Assembly: GCA_025267735.1 (NCBI GenBank)
Contig: CM046304.1
Coordinates: forward strand, 3,410,001-3,474,000
Source of the DNA: Mactra quadrangularis
Taxonomy: Eukaryota > Mollusca > Bivalvia > Venerida > Mactridae
DNA: 64,000 nt
Direction of reading: 5' to 3'
Each line of letters starts with the position of its first letter. Position 1 is the first letter of the stretch. Shown piece after piece: positions 13,901 to 24,789 of this stretch. The notes under the pieces are model-generated. The model was not told the DNA's origin. It searched no databases and saw only the letters and a list, made by a program, of their open reading frames with translations. The translations under genes were made by a program, and so were the position numbers.

Positions 13901-16843
13901 AATATTGTTAAAGTTTAAGTTTACGGAAAAATAAAAGTCATCAAGAAGATATATCCTTGTTATGATATGCAACCAGAGTTGAGTAGAGCACAACTGAGAG
14001 ACACTGTCGGCACAGGGGTTTGAACATAGAACTTGAACATTGAGCAGTAGGCCTGGCGGAGCTAATTCCCCTCTACATCAAAGTGCCAGCGCCACTGCCA
14101 GACGCAACCCTCGGCGACATATAACTAAGTTTTCAGTAATTATTGTTATATATCTATACATACCATATAAACAATGAATGTTGTTTCTCCGAGAAATCAT
14201 GTCTAATATCCTCTAAACTAGCTGGTATTATATTCTCATTTTCTGTTTTCATCATTACTGTTTTACCAAGAATTGGAGCTGTAAACGATAAAAAATAACA
14301 TCAATGATTTCCACACAGAATTTTAATACTTAAAATGTAAAAATTGGAATTCTATTAACAAAAAATTAAATTGCAGTTTAATGTTCGCTTCCAGCCATCT
14401 TTACTATTTTGTATGATATTTAGGGCTGCTGCGAGTATCCAAGTACTCAGATATTTGCGATCTTGACGAGAAAATTGAGTACGAATTTTGTCACGTCCGA
14501 AATCGTCGGATCGCGATCTACTTTTGGAGATGAAAAAAAGAACATTTTGAGCTTAATTACCACTAAAAATGAGCCACACTACAAATGAAAACTTTAATTT
14601 ATGTAGCGACCTAGTTCTCTAGTGTCAAAATTTCGATTGATACACATTTAAACAAATATGTTATCACTGAAAATGCCTATAAAACCTTTAGTAATAGAAA
14701 TATTTTGGGTACAAGGTTTTCTAAATAGTAAAAGCTTCAGTAATTCTTCACTTATTTTTGTTATTACATAAATTACTAAATGCTTCTCCATTAACAAGTG
14801 ATTTGTGGTTTGATTAGTGAATCGCTACACATGAATCATATTTCGGATCGCCATTAGCTCAACGATCCACAGCCCTAATGATATTATTGGTAGCCCTGAT
14901 CTTTGAAATAACTTTCAGACAGGTGACCCCCCCACAGTACCCATTTACAACTTGGTGAAGCGGAACAACTGTTGCACTTTCTTGCACAAGGTAATTAGCA
15001 CTGCTCTAGTGGGGTTTAAACCAGGGACCTCTCAATCCCTAAGCATGCATCTTACCATTAAACCACTGCTCTTGCTTAAAGAAATATGCAATTCTGCTCT
15101 ATTTTGTCCCATTTCAAGCCAGAATTAATCATTTCACCCTATTTGCAACCTGTTTTCAGCTGGACTCGGCCAAATTTTTTGAAGGTAAAATTATGTGACA
15201 AGTCTAATTTGACGGAAGGGCAGTTGTCAATCATTGATAGAGTATAGTAACAGATTTACAGTACATCCAAGGATTAAGCCTTTCCAGGCCCCAGTTTCAC
15301 AAAAAAAATTATGTACAAAGTCAGACTCAAGTGTTTTTTTGTTTCTTAATAACAATCACTGCACTTGGAATTTTACTTGAACTTAAAAGCCACAAAATCT
15401 GATTTCACTTGAGACTAAACTCAACAGTTCATTAACAGACTCAAATCAAAACAATTGAATTGAACTTTATACAAGCATATTTGTCAGCTTTATATAACAT
15501 AATTTGACTTGTGGAAATTTTTGGAGTTTCCAATGATACTATATCGTATATTTGTCGTAACTTCAAATAATTGATCAAATATATGAAATGATAAAAATAA
15601 AAGTTCGAGCACAATGTTGAGGTTTTTTTTGGGAAACTGGGGCCAGGAGCATTGACTGCCATGATAGGACCTACAGAAGGCATTAACCCAACCCCCACCC
15701 CCCAAAAATACAAGTTATAACTGTATATACTAACCTCTCTCATCAATTAACTCTTTCAGTTTCTTCTCAAGATTTATAATGTGTCTCTCTGTCTCTTTTA
15801 TAGTCAAAGCCTACAAATAATCAATATATATAAAGGGCTCAAATATATCAAAATATTAGACAAGTGGCTAATGTCTAGCTCTTTTGGAAATCCTCTGCTA
15901 TTTGCACATATAGATGTCCTTTTTGAACTACCTTTTCATCACATTCCCAAATGCTTCGACTGGTTTTAAAGTAAACATGTGTGACGAGTGATGTTTTGTT
16001 TTTAGTCCATAAATTTGAAATAACACAGTTCAATGATATCGCTGAACAATGTTTAGTTAAATATAAAAAATAAAAATATGTTTTGGCAAAGATCTGTGTG
16101 TACTGGTTGGCGACCTACAAACTCGGACGTCCTACAAATCCGGACACCCGCGTAGACGCTTTATTTTGTTGATTACTTTGATCATTTGTTGTCAATCACT
16201 CGAGCGCTTGGTTTTGTAACAGCCCGTACCAACAAAGTCACCACTATGTATGTATGATTGTTGAAAATACAATATTTACACTTGCATGTCATTTGACCTG
16301 TTTTCTGTTCGCGGAGGGAAGTTACATGTAATGTATTGCGCATGCGCAATAATTTTACAGAGGCCCGGACAATTAAAAAGGGGTCAAATGTAAGAACATT
16401 TAAGTAAAGTGTATAATCAATTGATGTTTGACAGTAAAATGTCAACTACAGTATAAATTTCGACTGAAATGAATGTTGGCGGAACGTCCGGAAACATGGT
16501 ACAGTTTGGTGCGAAATTAACACAATTTATTGACCCTCTGCCAGGGCCTCAAAGCATGTGTTCTATTTTTAGAAAGTAGAAAACCCGATAACATTAGAGA
16601 GACACAAGGGTGGAACCCCCACAAATCCTTCGGAGATTATCCATTCATGAAAGGTGGAGGTGTTCCAAATGATGTCGAACCCTGGTGTTGTCTTACCTTG
16701 GAGACTTTTCTTCTGCCAAGTTTCTTCTGATTAGGTACGGCATTTTTCATTATACTGTAACACATAGCCACACCAGCTCTCCATTTGGCATCACTTTGCC
16801 TTCTCCTAGCCCTTGTTTGAGTCATTACTCTGCCACACGGCAT
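1722..16843 (-). CDS. STRA8-like bHLH protein, spliced gene span (7 exons, 371 aa)
   Basis: Joined coding segments, in transcript order: 16843-16697, 15810-15735, 14278-14164, 12701-12533, 7563-7321, 4342-4166, 1910-1722. Every junction has GT/AG signals and compatible phase, giving 1116 nt and 371 residues. The N-terminus is basic (RARRRQSDAKWRA) followed by two predicted helices around an NQKKLGRRK loop, then helix 2 with T..HI.NLEKKLKEL: a bHLH lacking the usual E-box-reading glutamate. Vertebrate STRA8 as I recall it has RRRxSxA+xRA in the same place, a similar helix 2, and an SLEEVK-type segment after it; here the matching part reads SLEDIRHDF. The C-terminal half is acidic and Ser/Thr-rich and not recognised. 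Length fits STRA8 (roughly 330-390 aa). Known STRA8 drives entry into meiosis under retinoic acid; that role here is inference. MEIOSIN or another divergent bHLH is the alternative. Confidence 0.6.
1856..3182 (-). repeat. 63-bp minisatellite A duplicating the exon 7 acceptor
   Basis: About 21 copies of a 63-bp unit with few substitutions. On the minus strand each unit is 9 nt of intron end (ATATTTTAG) plus the first 54 nt of STRA8-like exon 7. Three internal copies (around 2793, 2856, 2919) carry CAG instead of TAG at the acceptor. Confidence 0.95.
3215..3368 (+). mobile_element. SINE-2 copy, diverged
   Basis: GTGGCCAACGTGGGAATGG head and TTTCCTTGAGCAATAAACTT body, shared with copies at 31285, 37017 and 45947. 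Immediately precedes a SINE-1 copy. Confidence 0.65.
3374..3681 (+). mobile_element. SINE-1 copy
   Basis: tRNA-like head GGCTCGCTCAGTTGGTAG on + and a tail ending TTAAACCCAACAAA. Sits in intron 6 of the STRA8-like gene. Confidence 0.85.
3772..4165 (-). repeat. Two-copy 256-bp duplication ending at the exon 6 donor
   Basis: Segments at about 3772-3905 and 4028-4165 match (GAGAATTG, AAGGGAGTACAAGTG, TATTATACCTCT), each containing a tRNA-like A/B-box pair on the minus strand (GTGGTAGAGT; GGTTCAATTC). Similarity stops at the GTATGT of the exon 6 donor in the right copy; the left copy keeps GTATGTAGCAGAGG without an exon. Confidence 0.7.
4166..4342 (-). CDS. STRA8-like exon 6: acidic linker
   Basis: Acceptor GTTGTTGTTACAG, donor CAAAAG|GTATGT. 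Exactly 59 codons, phase 0 at both ends, starting ADGLETEASS and ending PYSVISVQK. The composition (acidic, Ser/Thr/Pro-rich: LDRDDPMLILPETPS) suggests a disordered or transactivation-type region. The intron side of the donor coincides with the end of a duplicated tRNA-like repeat. Confidence 0.6.
5274..5578. mobile_element. AAACCACATTAAAGCCGGA element, copy 1
   Basis: Shares GGAAACCACATTAAAGCC, GGTATGTTATCATTGTATGA and AAGTTTCATAAAGATCTG with three other copies; right end GAAATCTGGCTAAAAA. Confidence 0.8.
6256..6562. mobile_element. GGGGGTAT MITE with internal GGAC array, copy 1
   Basis: Runs from CAAGTAAATCTGTGAGC through GATACCCCCGC to GAAGCGGGGGTATAA. Internal GGAC/GCAC tetranucleotides are longest here. 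Confidence 0.85.
6710..7026. mobile_element. AGTCAGTTAT MITE, copy 1
   Basis: Ends with ATAACTGACTAAAGTCCC. Family copies at 11938, 24790, 37208, 40417 and 62865; core motifs GGATTCCAACTGTAAGGACC and CTTGTTAATTAAGA-like. Left end looks truncated. Confidence 0.8.
7039..7294. mobile_element. GGGGGTAT MITE, copy 2
   Basis: Nearly identical to copy 1 apart from a GGAC tract of only three units. It ends 20 bp before the donor of STRA8-like exon 5. Confidence 0.85.
7321..7563 (-). CDS. STRA8-like exon 5
   Basis: Acceptor TGTATTTTAG, donor CTTAAA|GTAAGA; 81 in-phase residues (TVSVAIMIKY... to FTSTPLK). Ser/Thr- and Lys-containing, without a recognised domain. The donor is only about 20 bp from the end of a MITE of the GGGGGTAT family at 7039-7294. 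Confidence 0.6.
8588..8947. mobile_element. GGCCCCAGTTTCACAA MITE, copy 1
   Basis: Terminal inverted repeat GGCCCCAGTTTCACAAA / TTTTGTGAAACTGGGGCC, about 360 bp, no coding capacity. Confidence 0.88.
8948..9230. other. Intronic stretch, nothing recognised
   Basis: AT-rich intron 4 sequence of the STRA8-like gene between two MITEs; no open frame or splice pair worth calling. Confidence 0.5.
9238..9511. mobile_element. GGGGGTAT MITE, copy 3
   Basis: Same ends; GGAC tract of intermediate length and a four-base CACA insertion near the centre. Confidence 0.85.
9597..10216. mobile_element. Mariner-type inverted-repeat element with internal insertion
   Basis: Ends ACAGTACCCACCAAAAGTTAG and CCAAAATTTGGTGGGCACTGT. 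Compared with the 387-bp copy at 23267 it carries roughly 220 extra bp (about 9798-10020). Confidence 0.75.
10220..11935. other. Intronic stretch, diverged repeats only
   Basis: AT-rich. The part at 11350-11560 (CAGTAAGATTTTGTTGAATA, GCAATTTCTTCC, ACAGGCCTTTTGGTCT) matches 1410-1590, so a dispersed repeat is present, but no gene. Confidence 0.5.
11938..12301. mobile_element. AGTCAGTTAT MITE, copy 2
   Basis: Both ends present: GGGACCCTAGTCAGTTAT and GATAACTGACTAAAGTCCC, an imperfect terminal inverted repeat of about 20 bp. Confidence 0.85.
12533..12701 (-). CDS. STRA8-like exon 4
   Basis: Acceptor TATTTTTAG, donor AAG|GTAATT. Encodes 56 residues beginning SSHSGKKRF and containing an acidic FIIDEEDY patch; ends at phase 0. 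No domain recognised in this part. Confidence 0.6.
12828..12990 (+). mobile_element. tRNA-like sequence heading a SINE-5 copy
   Basis: GGATAGCTCAGTCGGAAGAG (A-box) and GGTCTTGGGTTCGAGTCCC (B-box) are spaced as in a tRNA, but the acceptor stem pairs poorly and a conserved-looking body follows. I read it as a SINE head, not a functional tRNA gene. Confidence 0.6.
13135..13320 (+). mobile_element. SINE-4 copy
   Basis: GGGTTCGAAACCCCACAAGG B-box and GGGGCATGCTAATTTCCTT, shared with 57205-57420. Confidence 0.7.
13362..13612. mobile_element. AAACCACATTAAAGCCGGA element, copy 2
   Basis: Shorter copy lacking the C-rich internal tract; ends GAAAAATCCGGCTAAAAA. Confidence 0.8.
14164..14278 (-). CDS. 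STRA8-like exon 3: post-bHLH conserved segment
   Basis: Acceptor GTTTACAG, donor ATATG|GTATGT. With the carried base it encodes A-PILGKTVMMK through the ASLEDIRHDFSEKQHSLFI segment. The SLED-I+-+F pattern followed by a hydrophobic pair is where I see the best match to STRA8 outside the bHLH. Ends in phase 2. Confidence 0.65.
14421..14878. mobile_element. hAT-like TAGGGCTG MITE, copy 1
   Basis: Ends TAGGGCTGCTGCGAG and CGATCCACAGCCCTA, internal GGATCGCGATC palindromes. Related copies at 47592-48035 and 50055-50473. Confidence 0.75.
14905..15075 (-). mobile_element. SINE-4 copy
   Basis: Inverse copy: CAGGTGACCC at the left, GGGACCTCTCAATCCCTAAG and CATGCATCTTACCA at the right. Confidence 0.7.
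15289..15648. mobile_element. GGCCCCAGTTTCACAA MITE, copy 2
   Basis: Same ends and length as copy 1 (AGGCCCCAGTTTCACAAAA, GGGAAACTGGGGCC). Confidence 0.88.
15735..15810 (-). CDS. STRA8-like exon 2: helix 2 / coiled coil
   Basis: Acceptor TTTGTAG before GCTTTG and donor GAGAG|GTTAGT. The 76 nt give 25 residues (ALTIKETERH... EKKLKELIDER) with leucine/isoleucine spacing typical of bHLH helix 2 running into a short coiled coil; one base carries over in phase 1 to exon 3. Confidence 0.7.
16697..16843 (-). CDS. STRA8-like exon 1: start codon, basic region and helix 1
   Basis: Codes 49 residues from MPCGRVMTQT to the loop lysines ending GRRKVSK, followed by donor AAG|GTAAGA. The ATG at 16841-16843 is preceded by an in-frame TAG at 16862-16864, which fixes the start unless another exon joins within that short interval (a possible acceptor, TTTAG, sits just upstream of the TAG and would only add 5' UTR). 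The basic stretch RARRRQSDAKWRA lacks a DNA-contact glutamate. Confidence 0.7.
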
Positions 16844-17800
16844 CTTTAAGTGTTTTACCTTCTATCTAAATAATGTATACATTTAAACATATTAAAATAA
16901 ATAAATGATAAAACATATATTGTAAATACTGTTCTATTGCTAAATTTGATTTTTTTACAATTTCTGTGTTGAAATTAAATATTTTACAGTTACTTACAAT
17001 CAGTTCATTGTTTTTAAATAATATTGTGATTGGATGGTTGATTACTTACAAACACTCATAAACTAAAGAAAAACCTAGCGAGAAATGCAATCTTTTGACA
17101 TTTTATCCGAAATTTTGCGGCATCCGAATCGTGTACACTTAAATAATGCATTTTTGGTCATTGCTTCCAAAGGACTGCATGCGCCTTAATGACAAACATA
17201 CGAGACTGTGTATTGCCTCTAATCTTGAGTAGGCATGCCCTTTACAATGTATCTAATCAAAATAAGCACACAAAATGAAGTTTACCTCTATTATTTCAAT
17301 GCTTAAATTTATTCATAACCATTGGCGCTCTTCAAACTCGATCTGATCACATGTGACCAAACTGTATTCAGAGTTACCGTTCCTTCGTCACAGTGGTCGT
17401 TCTTTCCCCCTAAGATTGACCTTAATGAAAGACCCTTCCTGAATGGTACCAAACGGTTTCTCTTATTTTACATAAACAATTAATGGCTTTTGAATACTCG
17501 AAATAAATATAAATATCCCAGTTGAAACGATTAAATGAACCATAATTTACGTGGTCTGAACATGATTAAAAGGGCCATGTTATCATGGACCCTAGCTCTA
17601 AATAAAGGTCCTTATTTAGTCTATAGATTTCCTCGTTTTATTTATACATGCATAAATGTGTGATCTTCTCAAAACACAAATATTAAACGCCACGGATCAT
17701 ATTTGTTTGACACATTTGTTGTTTTGTATATCAAACTAAGGGAGACAACTGCTGAATGCGTTATCAAAGAGACATTTTGAGTTATGTCCCTTTAACATAC
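16844..17800 (-). promoter_or_regulatory. 5' flank of the STRA8-like gene
   Basis: No coding exon seen. This is where a promoter or 5' UTR exon should lie. I looked for paired nuclear-receptor half sites and saw no clean direct repeat; a single E-box palindrome TCACATGTGA lies near 17348. No TATA box can be singled out in such AT-rich sequence. Confidence 0.25.
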
Positions 17801-18065
17801 TTTTTTGCTCTTTTAACGCCATATAAACACATTTCGGAAGTCATATCACGATGATCAGTCAATCCTGGAAAGGCTTAATCTCTGGATTTAGCTGATAACC
17901 AGTTACAAGGTGCATACTTTTGTCTTAGACTGTTAACAGCCCTATGTGATTAAGAATCAGATGTAGTAGAATGGCCAAACTGCATTAAAGTTTGTTTAGC
18001 CTGGTAATCCAACATCAAACCCTTTGATCAGATGACTTAAGTGCTACCAATTGAGCCAGCTGGGT
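17800..18065 (-). mobile_element. SINE-1 copy, diverged
   Basis: Same layout as the other copies (TTTAACGCCATATAAACACA at the left, TGAGCCAGCTGGG at the right) but more substituted. Confidence 0.75.
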
Positions 18066-18409
18066 TGGCATTCAATGTAAAATATGGAATGACACAAAGA
18101 AGATAATTTTAGATCCGGTTTTAATCAGTTGTAAACTGTTCTCTCTAAGACCATGTTTCAATAAAAAATAACACAGGATTTAGAATAGAAAATATTTCAT
18201 TAGTTTTAATAGAGGTCCTGTCAACAAACACAACATATTTTAATATATTACAAAAATATCTATAATTTATGATTATCATTTTATACTCACATATGGCACA
18301 ACAACAATATGCAAATTTAATTTACTGATGGGACAAACACAACTAGATGTAGAGGACACCTTTTTTACTGAATTTGAATGACGTGTAAACATAAACTAAG
18401 ATAATTTTA

Positions 18410-18612
18410 AGGTGGCTAGCGCACCTGAGCCAGCTTTCCTAGACCCTTGTTATAAACTCCACCCACCAACCCTTCTTCCATAAATGGGAAACTTCCACAT
18501 ATATCTTTATTTAATGGAAGGGTAAAACAACCAAAGGTGGGATTCAAACCCATATCTCATTTCTGAAACTAGATTCAAAATTTTGGTGTGCAAACAACTA
18601 TGCTATGAACCC
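18410..18612 (-). mobile_element. SINE-3 copy
   Basis: Shares CAGCTTTCCTAGACCCTTGT and GGTGGGATTCAAACCC with copies at 21735, 47045 and 49360; B-box complement is visible. Confidence 0.75.
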
Positions 18613-21600
18613 TTGTTCTGTTGTCACTTCAGAGAAGAACCTTTGAGTGAGATCTAGATTTATAAATTTAGAACAGAAAAAAAGTTTTTGCCAAGGTGCA
18701 AATTGTCAAACAAATGCAAATGATGGTGACAGTGGTAACTAATCAATAGGAATTCAAAGATAAATAAACAATAATAAACAACAGAAAATCTAAGATAACA
18801 ACATAAAAATATAACAACCATGGTAAATAAAAAACCTGGGATGTGTGGAATGATAGTAGTTCATGTATATACAAGAAAAAGCACAGTAGGTTTGATTTAG
18901 AGCTCAAGTTAATGTGTTTTTCCACACAAAAAAGAATTTGCTTGTACCGAATAGACTTTGCATGTATTTGGAGATTAAATATCTGGCTTTTCACTGGGGT
19001 ACAAATAAACTTTCACCATCAGAGGTATGTGTACAAAGAACATTTAATTGGTATATTGTGCTTTTAAGAATAATGAGTAACAAACTTTGTTTGTACCCCC
19101 TGCACTGCACCTGGGCACTGGTGGAAAAAAACACAAAATTGAGTTCCAAATAAATTCTATCTGTGCCTAAAAAGGTAAAATGAAAATGTGCATATACAGG
19201 CAATGGGATTTAACCTGTGTTGCATCATTTTCAGCAATAAAATGAGAAATAAATATGTTCTGCACGAATGCATCCCATACAAACAAAGCTTATTCTGTGG
19301 AAAACCCCAAAAATTTGAGTTCCAAATATGAAGTATTTTTTCTATCAGTGTTCATCATCATTTTGCATGAGAAGTAACAATATCATGTACCATTAGAAAC
19401 AATTTAAACTAGCAACAAAATAAATGTCGGAATGTATTTTTAACATAGCAACTTCCTTTGCAATAATTTGCGATGAGTAAAGCGCGACCTTACTTATGTT
19501 GCAAAACTCTCCGTCATAAGCAGAGACAGCAACTTGTTTTATTCAACTGTCAGTGGCCAATACATTAACCCCACTGTTTTAAATACTTACTACAGTATGT
19601 ATGTTACATAAGTATGTATAGGTTATGTACTCAAAATAGATAAAAATAGATAAGCATATTTATGTACAGGGAAAATCAAACAATTAATAAGTATTTAAGT
19701 CAGCAAGGTTAATGTATGTGCAACTGACAGCTGAATGAAATTTATCAATACCTTGTAGATTTACTTGTCTGACATGCTTTTTAAAAGTGCCAGGTAGCAA
19801 ATCTTATACTAGATATAAGGCCATGCCAAATTGGAATTCTGCGTCAACTCAAATTTTACAAACCTAGGTGCCTTTTCACAAAAACACACAAACCGAAAAC
19901 AAAAACACAAATATGTTTACGACAAAAACAATGCATTATATATATTTTTTCTATGGAATAACATCCTCATAATATGAAACAATGGTCTGAATTAAATATA
20001 AAATGACTAGAGTTTTTTTACGTAAAATATATATTGTATTAATGATGCGGTTATGATAAATTGCTTATGATGAATAACGTCGTTGCTGAACACACTTTTC
20101 CCCGAATTAAATTGTGGTATCGAATCCCGGAACATCGGAAATATTTAAGAAAATTTTACCAACAATTTTGTTTTTTATTTTGATTCAAGACTCTAAAACC
20201 TACGTGCATGCAGACGCTTAACAAAATTCCGATATGGCATGGCCTAATTAATACCCACCAATATACAAATTAACCCATTTAAAAAACTTGTTAAAGATAA
20301 AAATATAAACGATTCAACAAAGGCAAATTTAATACAAAAAAATATGTTGAGCATTAGTAGAAGTTTTCAAACTTAGTCAGAAAAGGAGATAATAAGCTAT
20401 GTAAACTAAAATTTAGGTCAGATAAATAAACATTCCTATTGTTAAAATTTTATTTAAATATAAGTGGCAATCACATTTACCCAGCTGATTTAAATACTCA
20501 ATATTTGTTGTTTTTTCCTGCATATAAATACAGTTACCTATTTGTACTGATAGTGAGTACTGAAGTACCATAGAAAGTATTTAAATCAGTGGGGTTTATG
20601 TATCAAGGGCTTGACTGAAAACTGGCGTAACCAACATTTTTTTTCAAAAATGACTTTTTGATAAATTTGGCTTTAGAAATGCCAAATACATGTTCCTACC
20701 AAATTTCATAAAAAAAATTACATTTAAAAAGTACATAAATCTACTTAGTTCCATGTTCGGAATAACTCCCAATTTCAGTGGAAAACTGATGTAAGTTACA
20801 AAAAGCTTGTAAATTCACAATAATTAGTTTTTTTAGCACCGTGTAATTACATAAGACATGTTATATCTTACCCACATATCAAAAAATAGTTACAGAATAA
20901 CATGAGAGAAAAATGTTTAACAGTTTTTTGCTTCTCCTGAAAAATTCGAAAATATGAGTTACAACAGTTTTCTGTCAAGCCCTTGGTATGCATCACCTAC
21001 TGACGAATGAAATTTATCAACGATAATATAACAATCAATAAATGTTTTAAAGAATACAACAATTACATTAACACTGAGCAAAGAAAAACAAAACAATTTG
21101 GTACCAGTCCTTTAACATGAGCAAAGAAAGTGTCCTCGAAAATGTCTTAGACAAAAAACAATGTTAGAAAAACTGAATATAATATACCATAGCAGTCATA
21201 GCAAAACTCAACAGTTTATTACTGAACAGTGGATCCTGTAAAGATAAAATTTTCGCAAAACCTAACCAAGTACATATGTATTACATAACCGCAGTCATTA
21301 CATATTGTGATAAATTGTAAACTGTGGGGATGAGATCAAATTATTTGCGATACAGTCGGTCCTGTAAATCTGCAGATCTGGACGGACCTTCTGTTTTTTA
21401 CAGAATTTGTCCATTGGTCAGTCAAAAGGTGCTGACTGCCAAAGGAAACTTGACTTTAATCAAAGCTTTAATTTATGTAAAATTGTTTGAATGACATGTT
21501 TATAAAATCATTAACATTGATTTAAGAATCAACTCAAAGGACAATTCCTTCAAGTCTTGTGTTAAGTAAATGAAAATCAGTTTTTAAAAAAAAACATAAT

Positions 21601-21645
21601 TTTGTCCAAGAACTTTTGGAGGGAACTGCATAATCTATAAAACTA
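18613..21645. other. Intergenic stretch, nothing recognised
   Basis: AT-rich, with scattered repeat fragments. 19560-19610, 20480-20600, 22380-22490 and 33570-33600 share TTTAAATACT...AAATCAGTGGGGTT motifs, a further diverged repeat family. No gene. Confidence 0.45.
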
Positions 21646-21647
21646 AG

Positions 21648-22330
21648 TACACTGCCCTCCAAAAGTTACTTCACTGTACAATTGAATTGCTACAATTTCC
21701 AAGTTCAGTTTTAAATCTATTTATTTATTGGAGTTGAAGCCACGTCAGCACAATTTAGGTCATTTTACGGCGTCCAGCGCACCTAACCTAGCTTTCCTGG
21801 ACCATTGTCTATAACCAGTACTCACCTACCCTTCCACAAGGCCGGAAACTTCTCCATATTATCTAATCAATGGAGGAAAATCGGCATTATTGTCAAATTT
21901 TCATGGAAGGGTATAACCTCCTCAGGTGGGATTCGAACCCCCACCCCCTCGGGCACCAGATTCCAAATCCCGGCGCGCTACCAACTGCGTTATCGACCCA
22001 GGTTTCAGTTTTAAAGAATTATTATATTATTGTTTATTTCATTCATTATTCATATAATGGAAGCAGCATGTCTTCTGGTAGGCCTACATCTTATTTTTTG
22101 AGTTGCGGCAAAATTTATCTATCAGCCTCCCAAACCATGGTCAATGTATCTCATTGAACTAATATCAAATTTGAAATATTTTTTTAAATTAATATCTTTA
22201 AGAAAAATGTAATGATTTCAAAAAGCATAGTTAAAATCATTAATCATAAACTGGTCGAAGATTTTTTAAGAATTCTATTGAGTAAAATATAATTTGTAAA
22301 TGAGTGAATGAACTTTTGGAGGGCAGTGTA
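21648..22330. mobile_element. Tc1/mariner-like inverted-repeat element containing a SINE-3
   Basis: Ends are ACTGCCCTCCAAAAG and CTTTTGGAGGGCAGTGT. A SINE-3 in minus orientation fills 21735-22010, with tRNA-like head reading TAACGCAGTTGGTAGCGCG on the minus strand. A short relative with the same end is at 24094-24163. Confidence 0.75.
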
Positions 22331-23266
22331 TAATATCAACATAAGTTCCCAGAGTCCCTCAAGTTATTGGTAAATTTTATTTAACTGTCAGTGGGGCAAA
22401 CACGAACCCTGCTGATATAAATACTCCATATTGATTTATAGTACAGAAATACTGTAGTGAGTATTTAAATCAGTGGGGTTTATGTATGCACCACTAACAG
22501 TAGAATATTTTTTTCAATAAAGGAATGATTGTCATAAAATAGCATAACTGTATTATCGTATAAACACCTGTTCTCGAACCTCACCTGATCTCGAACCTTT
22601 AATAAAAAAGTTGTTTACTTTGCTACATAATTGCATATGACGTCATCAACTCGTGTGCACAAATGTTTTGTAAACAACAGACGCAACTACAGCTGTCAAA
22701 CGAGAACGATGCGCAAGGAACAGGTCATTAGAATGAATATTTTGTTATGGTGAATATTTTTAGGTAAATCCCTATTACCTTTTCCCCCCTGTCAGAACAA
22801 TCCATCAAATATTGTTTAAAAGTATGTTATAACAAAAAAGCACATGGCAGGTACTCATTCCTGCCTTCTGCTCATAAAGTCACGTGACAGTCAAGTGACA
22901 GCTAATTATAACCTCACAAATACTCACAAATACGGTAGAGGTTCGAAATTAGGTCATCTATTTTTAGCTGCCATTACAGTTTTCAGAGAATGGTAGTGTT
23001 TTTTCTTAAAGGATTTGGATTTGTTTTAAATATAAAATATCAACAAATATATGATAGAAAAGTGGAATAAAGGTTAAAAGGTGTGTTTTTAATGTGTTTT
23101 TCTAAAAATGTTGTATTGATTAAAAATGGCTCATTGAGTCCTTAGAGGTTCGAGAACTGGTGAGTCCACGCTACCTTTAATAGTGGATACATGTATAACA
23201 ATATAAGTACATACAGAACATTGTTAAATATAATAAATCATAAATAATTATACATGTGACATGTAC

Positions 23267-23655
23267 AGTACCCACCAAAAGTTTGGAGACAAACAAAATG
23301 TACAACATTTCATTAATTAATTTCAATGATTAATGTTTGTAGAATTGTTATTTTTAAAAAAGTTAAAGTATGGTTTGTGATAAAATAAAACCAAATTTCA
23401 TGAATGAAACTCATTTATACTACATGTATTAAGAATCTGGTATCCTAAAGCCTCCAAAACCATGTTTATTATAATTATCTCCAATAACATTGCTTACATG
23501 CTATTTTAGCAGTCTCTGTTATAAGTATAATGATAACCAAAAAGTAAGCAAAACTAAAAGCATTTCACAATAATTGTTAATCAAATTTTAGATAAAAGCT
23601 ATTCAGTAAGCCTACAAAATGAAAATGTCTCCAAACTTTTGGTGGGTACTTTATA
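23267..23655. mobile_element. Mariner-type inverted-repeat element
   Basis: Near-perfect terminal repeats ACAGTACCCACCAAAAGTTT and AAACTTTTGGTGGGTACT; internal sequence has no open frame. Confidence 0.82.
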
Positions 23656-24789
23656 GTGCGTACAAACTAACAAAACATGCTTGGGTAAACATTAAAAATA
23701 AAACAATCTATTTCAGAGGTAGGCATTAATGAAAATAAAGGCATATAATTCATTTTAACAAAATTAGCATGACTGATAAACCACCATCCCTTTTGTCAAT
23801 CATGCTTGTAATGGTAGAGCGCATAATTACTACTCCAGCAAGACACTTATAAAACATAATAAAAATAATATATTTTATTGTCATCCTGAGCATACCCTGT
23901 CGTGGATTAGTTCATTGTATTGTTTATATAAACGGTGTTGTTTTTTACGCATAATATGTAACTTTACAAACAGAAAGAATATAATTAATGCGGTAATACA
24001 TGTTTTATTGATATCACTAGTATAATGTTTTTTGGGGAAAATTGGAATGAATGTCTATGCTATAATAACGTCGTCGCATTTATCCGTGTAACTTACAGTG
24101 CACTACAAAATTTCCCTCTCAAAATTTCATTAGTCTGAGAATTTTTGGAGGGCACTGTATAGTTTTATTTACACAGGTATATTGTACATTACACTTACAT
24201 GACCAATATTGTCGACATCAGGGCACGAGTTTAAAATCCTGCACAATTCTAAAAGCTTGGAATAGTTTTCTTAGGTATAGTGCCTAAAGTTTGACCCCGA
24301 TCTGACCTTTATGCAAGAATATTCATTACATTGAATACGAATGTAGTATTAATGCTCAATACTGATATTGGAGTAGATCATCAAAGCTCGAATGTAATCA
24401 TTGGACAGGGATTAATTTTTGTAATATATATAAAAGCATACAATGAGTGTCTTTTACATTGTGTAGAATAGCCATGGTACTGATTTTAGTTGCGATATGT
24501 CTAGATAATAATTAGATGCAATTATATTATTATTATACTACCCCACGATTTTACAAATGAAGGGTTGCAAATCTGCTGCCTTCAAGTAGAATGGCCAGAA
24601 TGTATATCACAAGCTATTTTCGGGACAAGGATTGACGGACATATTAAAAACCTGCTCATCTAGCATGCCAGCATGCACACTTTAGTCCCCACAATAACCA
24701 ACTAAAAGTAAAATGAGATTTGTACATGGTACATAAAGCAGACACCGGGGAGTGAGAGATTCTGTGAAATACAACAGCCCCAATTAGTT

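Noticed and set aside
16850..17800. Retinoic-acid response element upstream of the STRA8-like gene
   Set aside because: Single TGACC half-sites occur (near 17414) but no pair with standard spacing; not enough to call.
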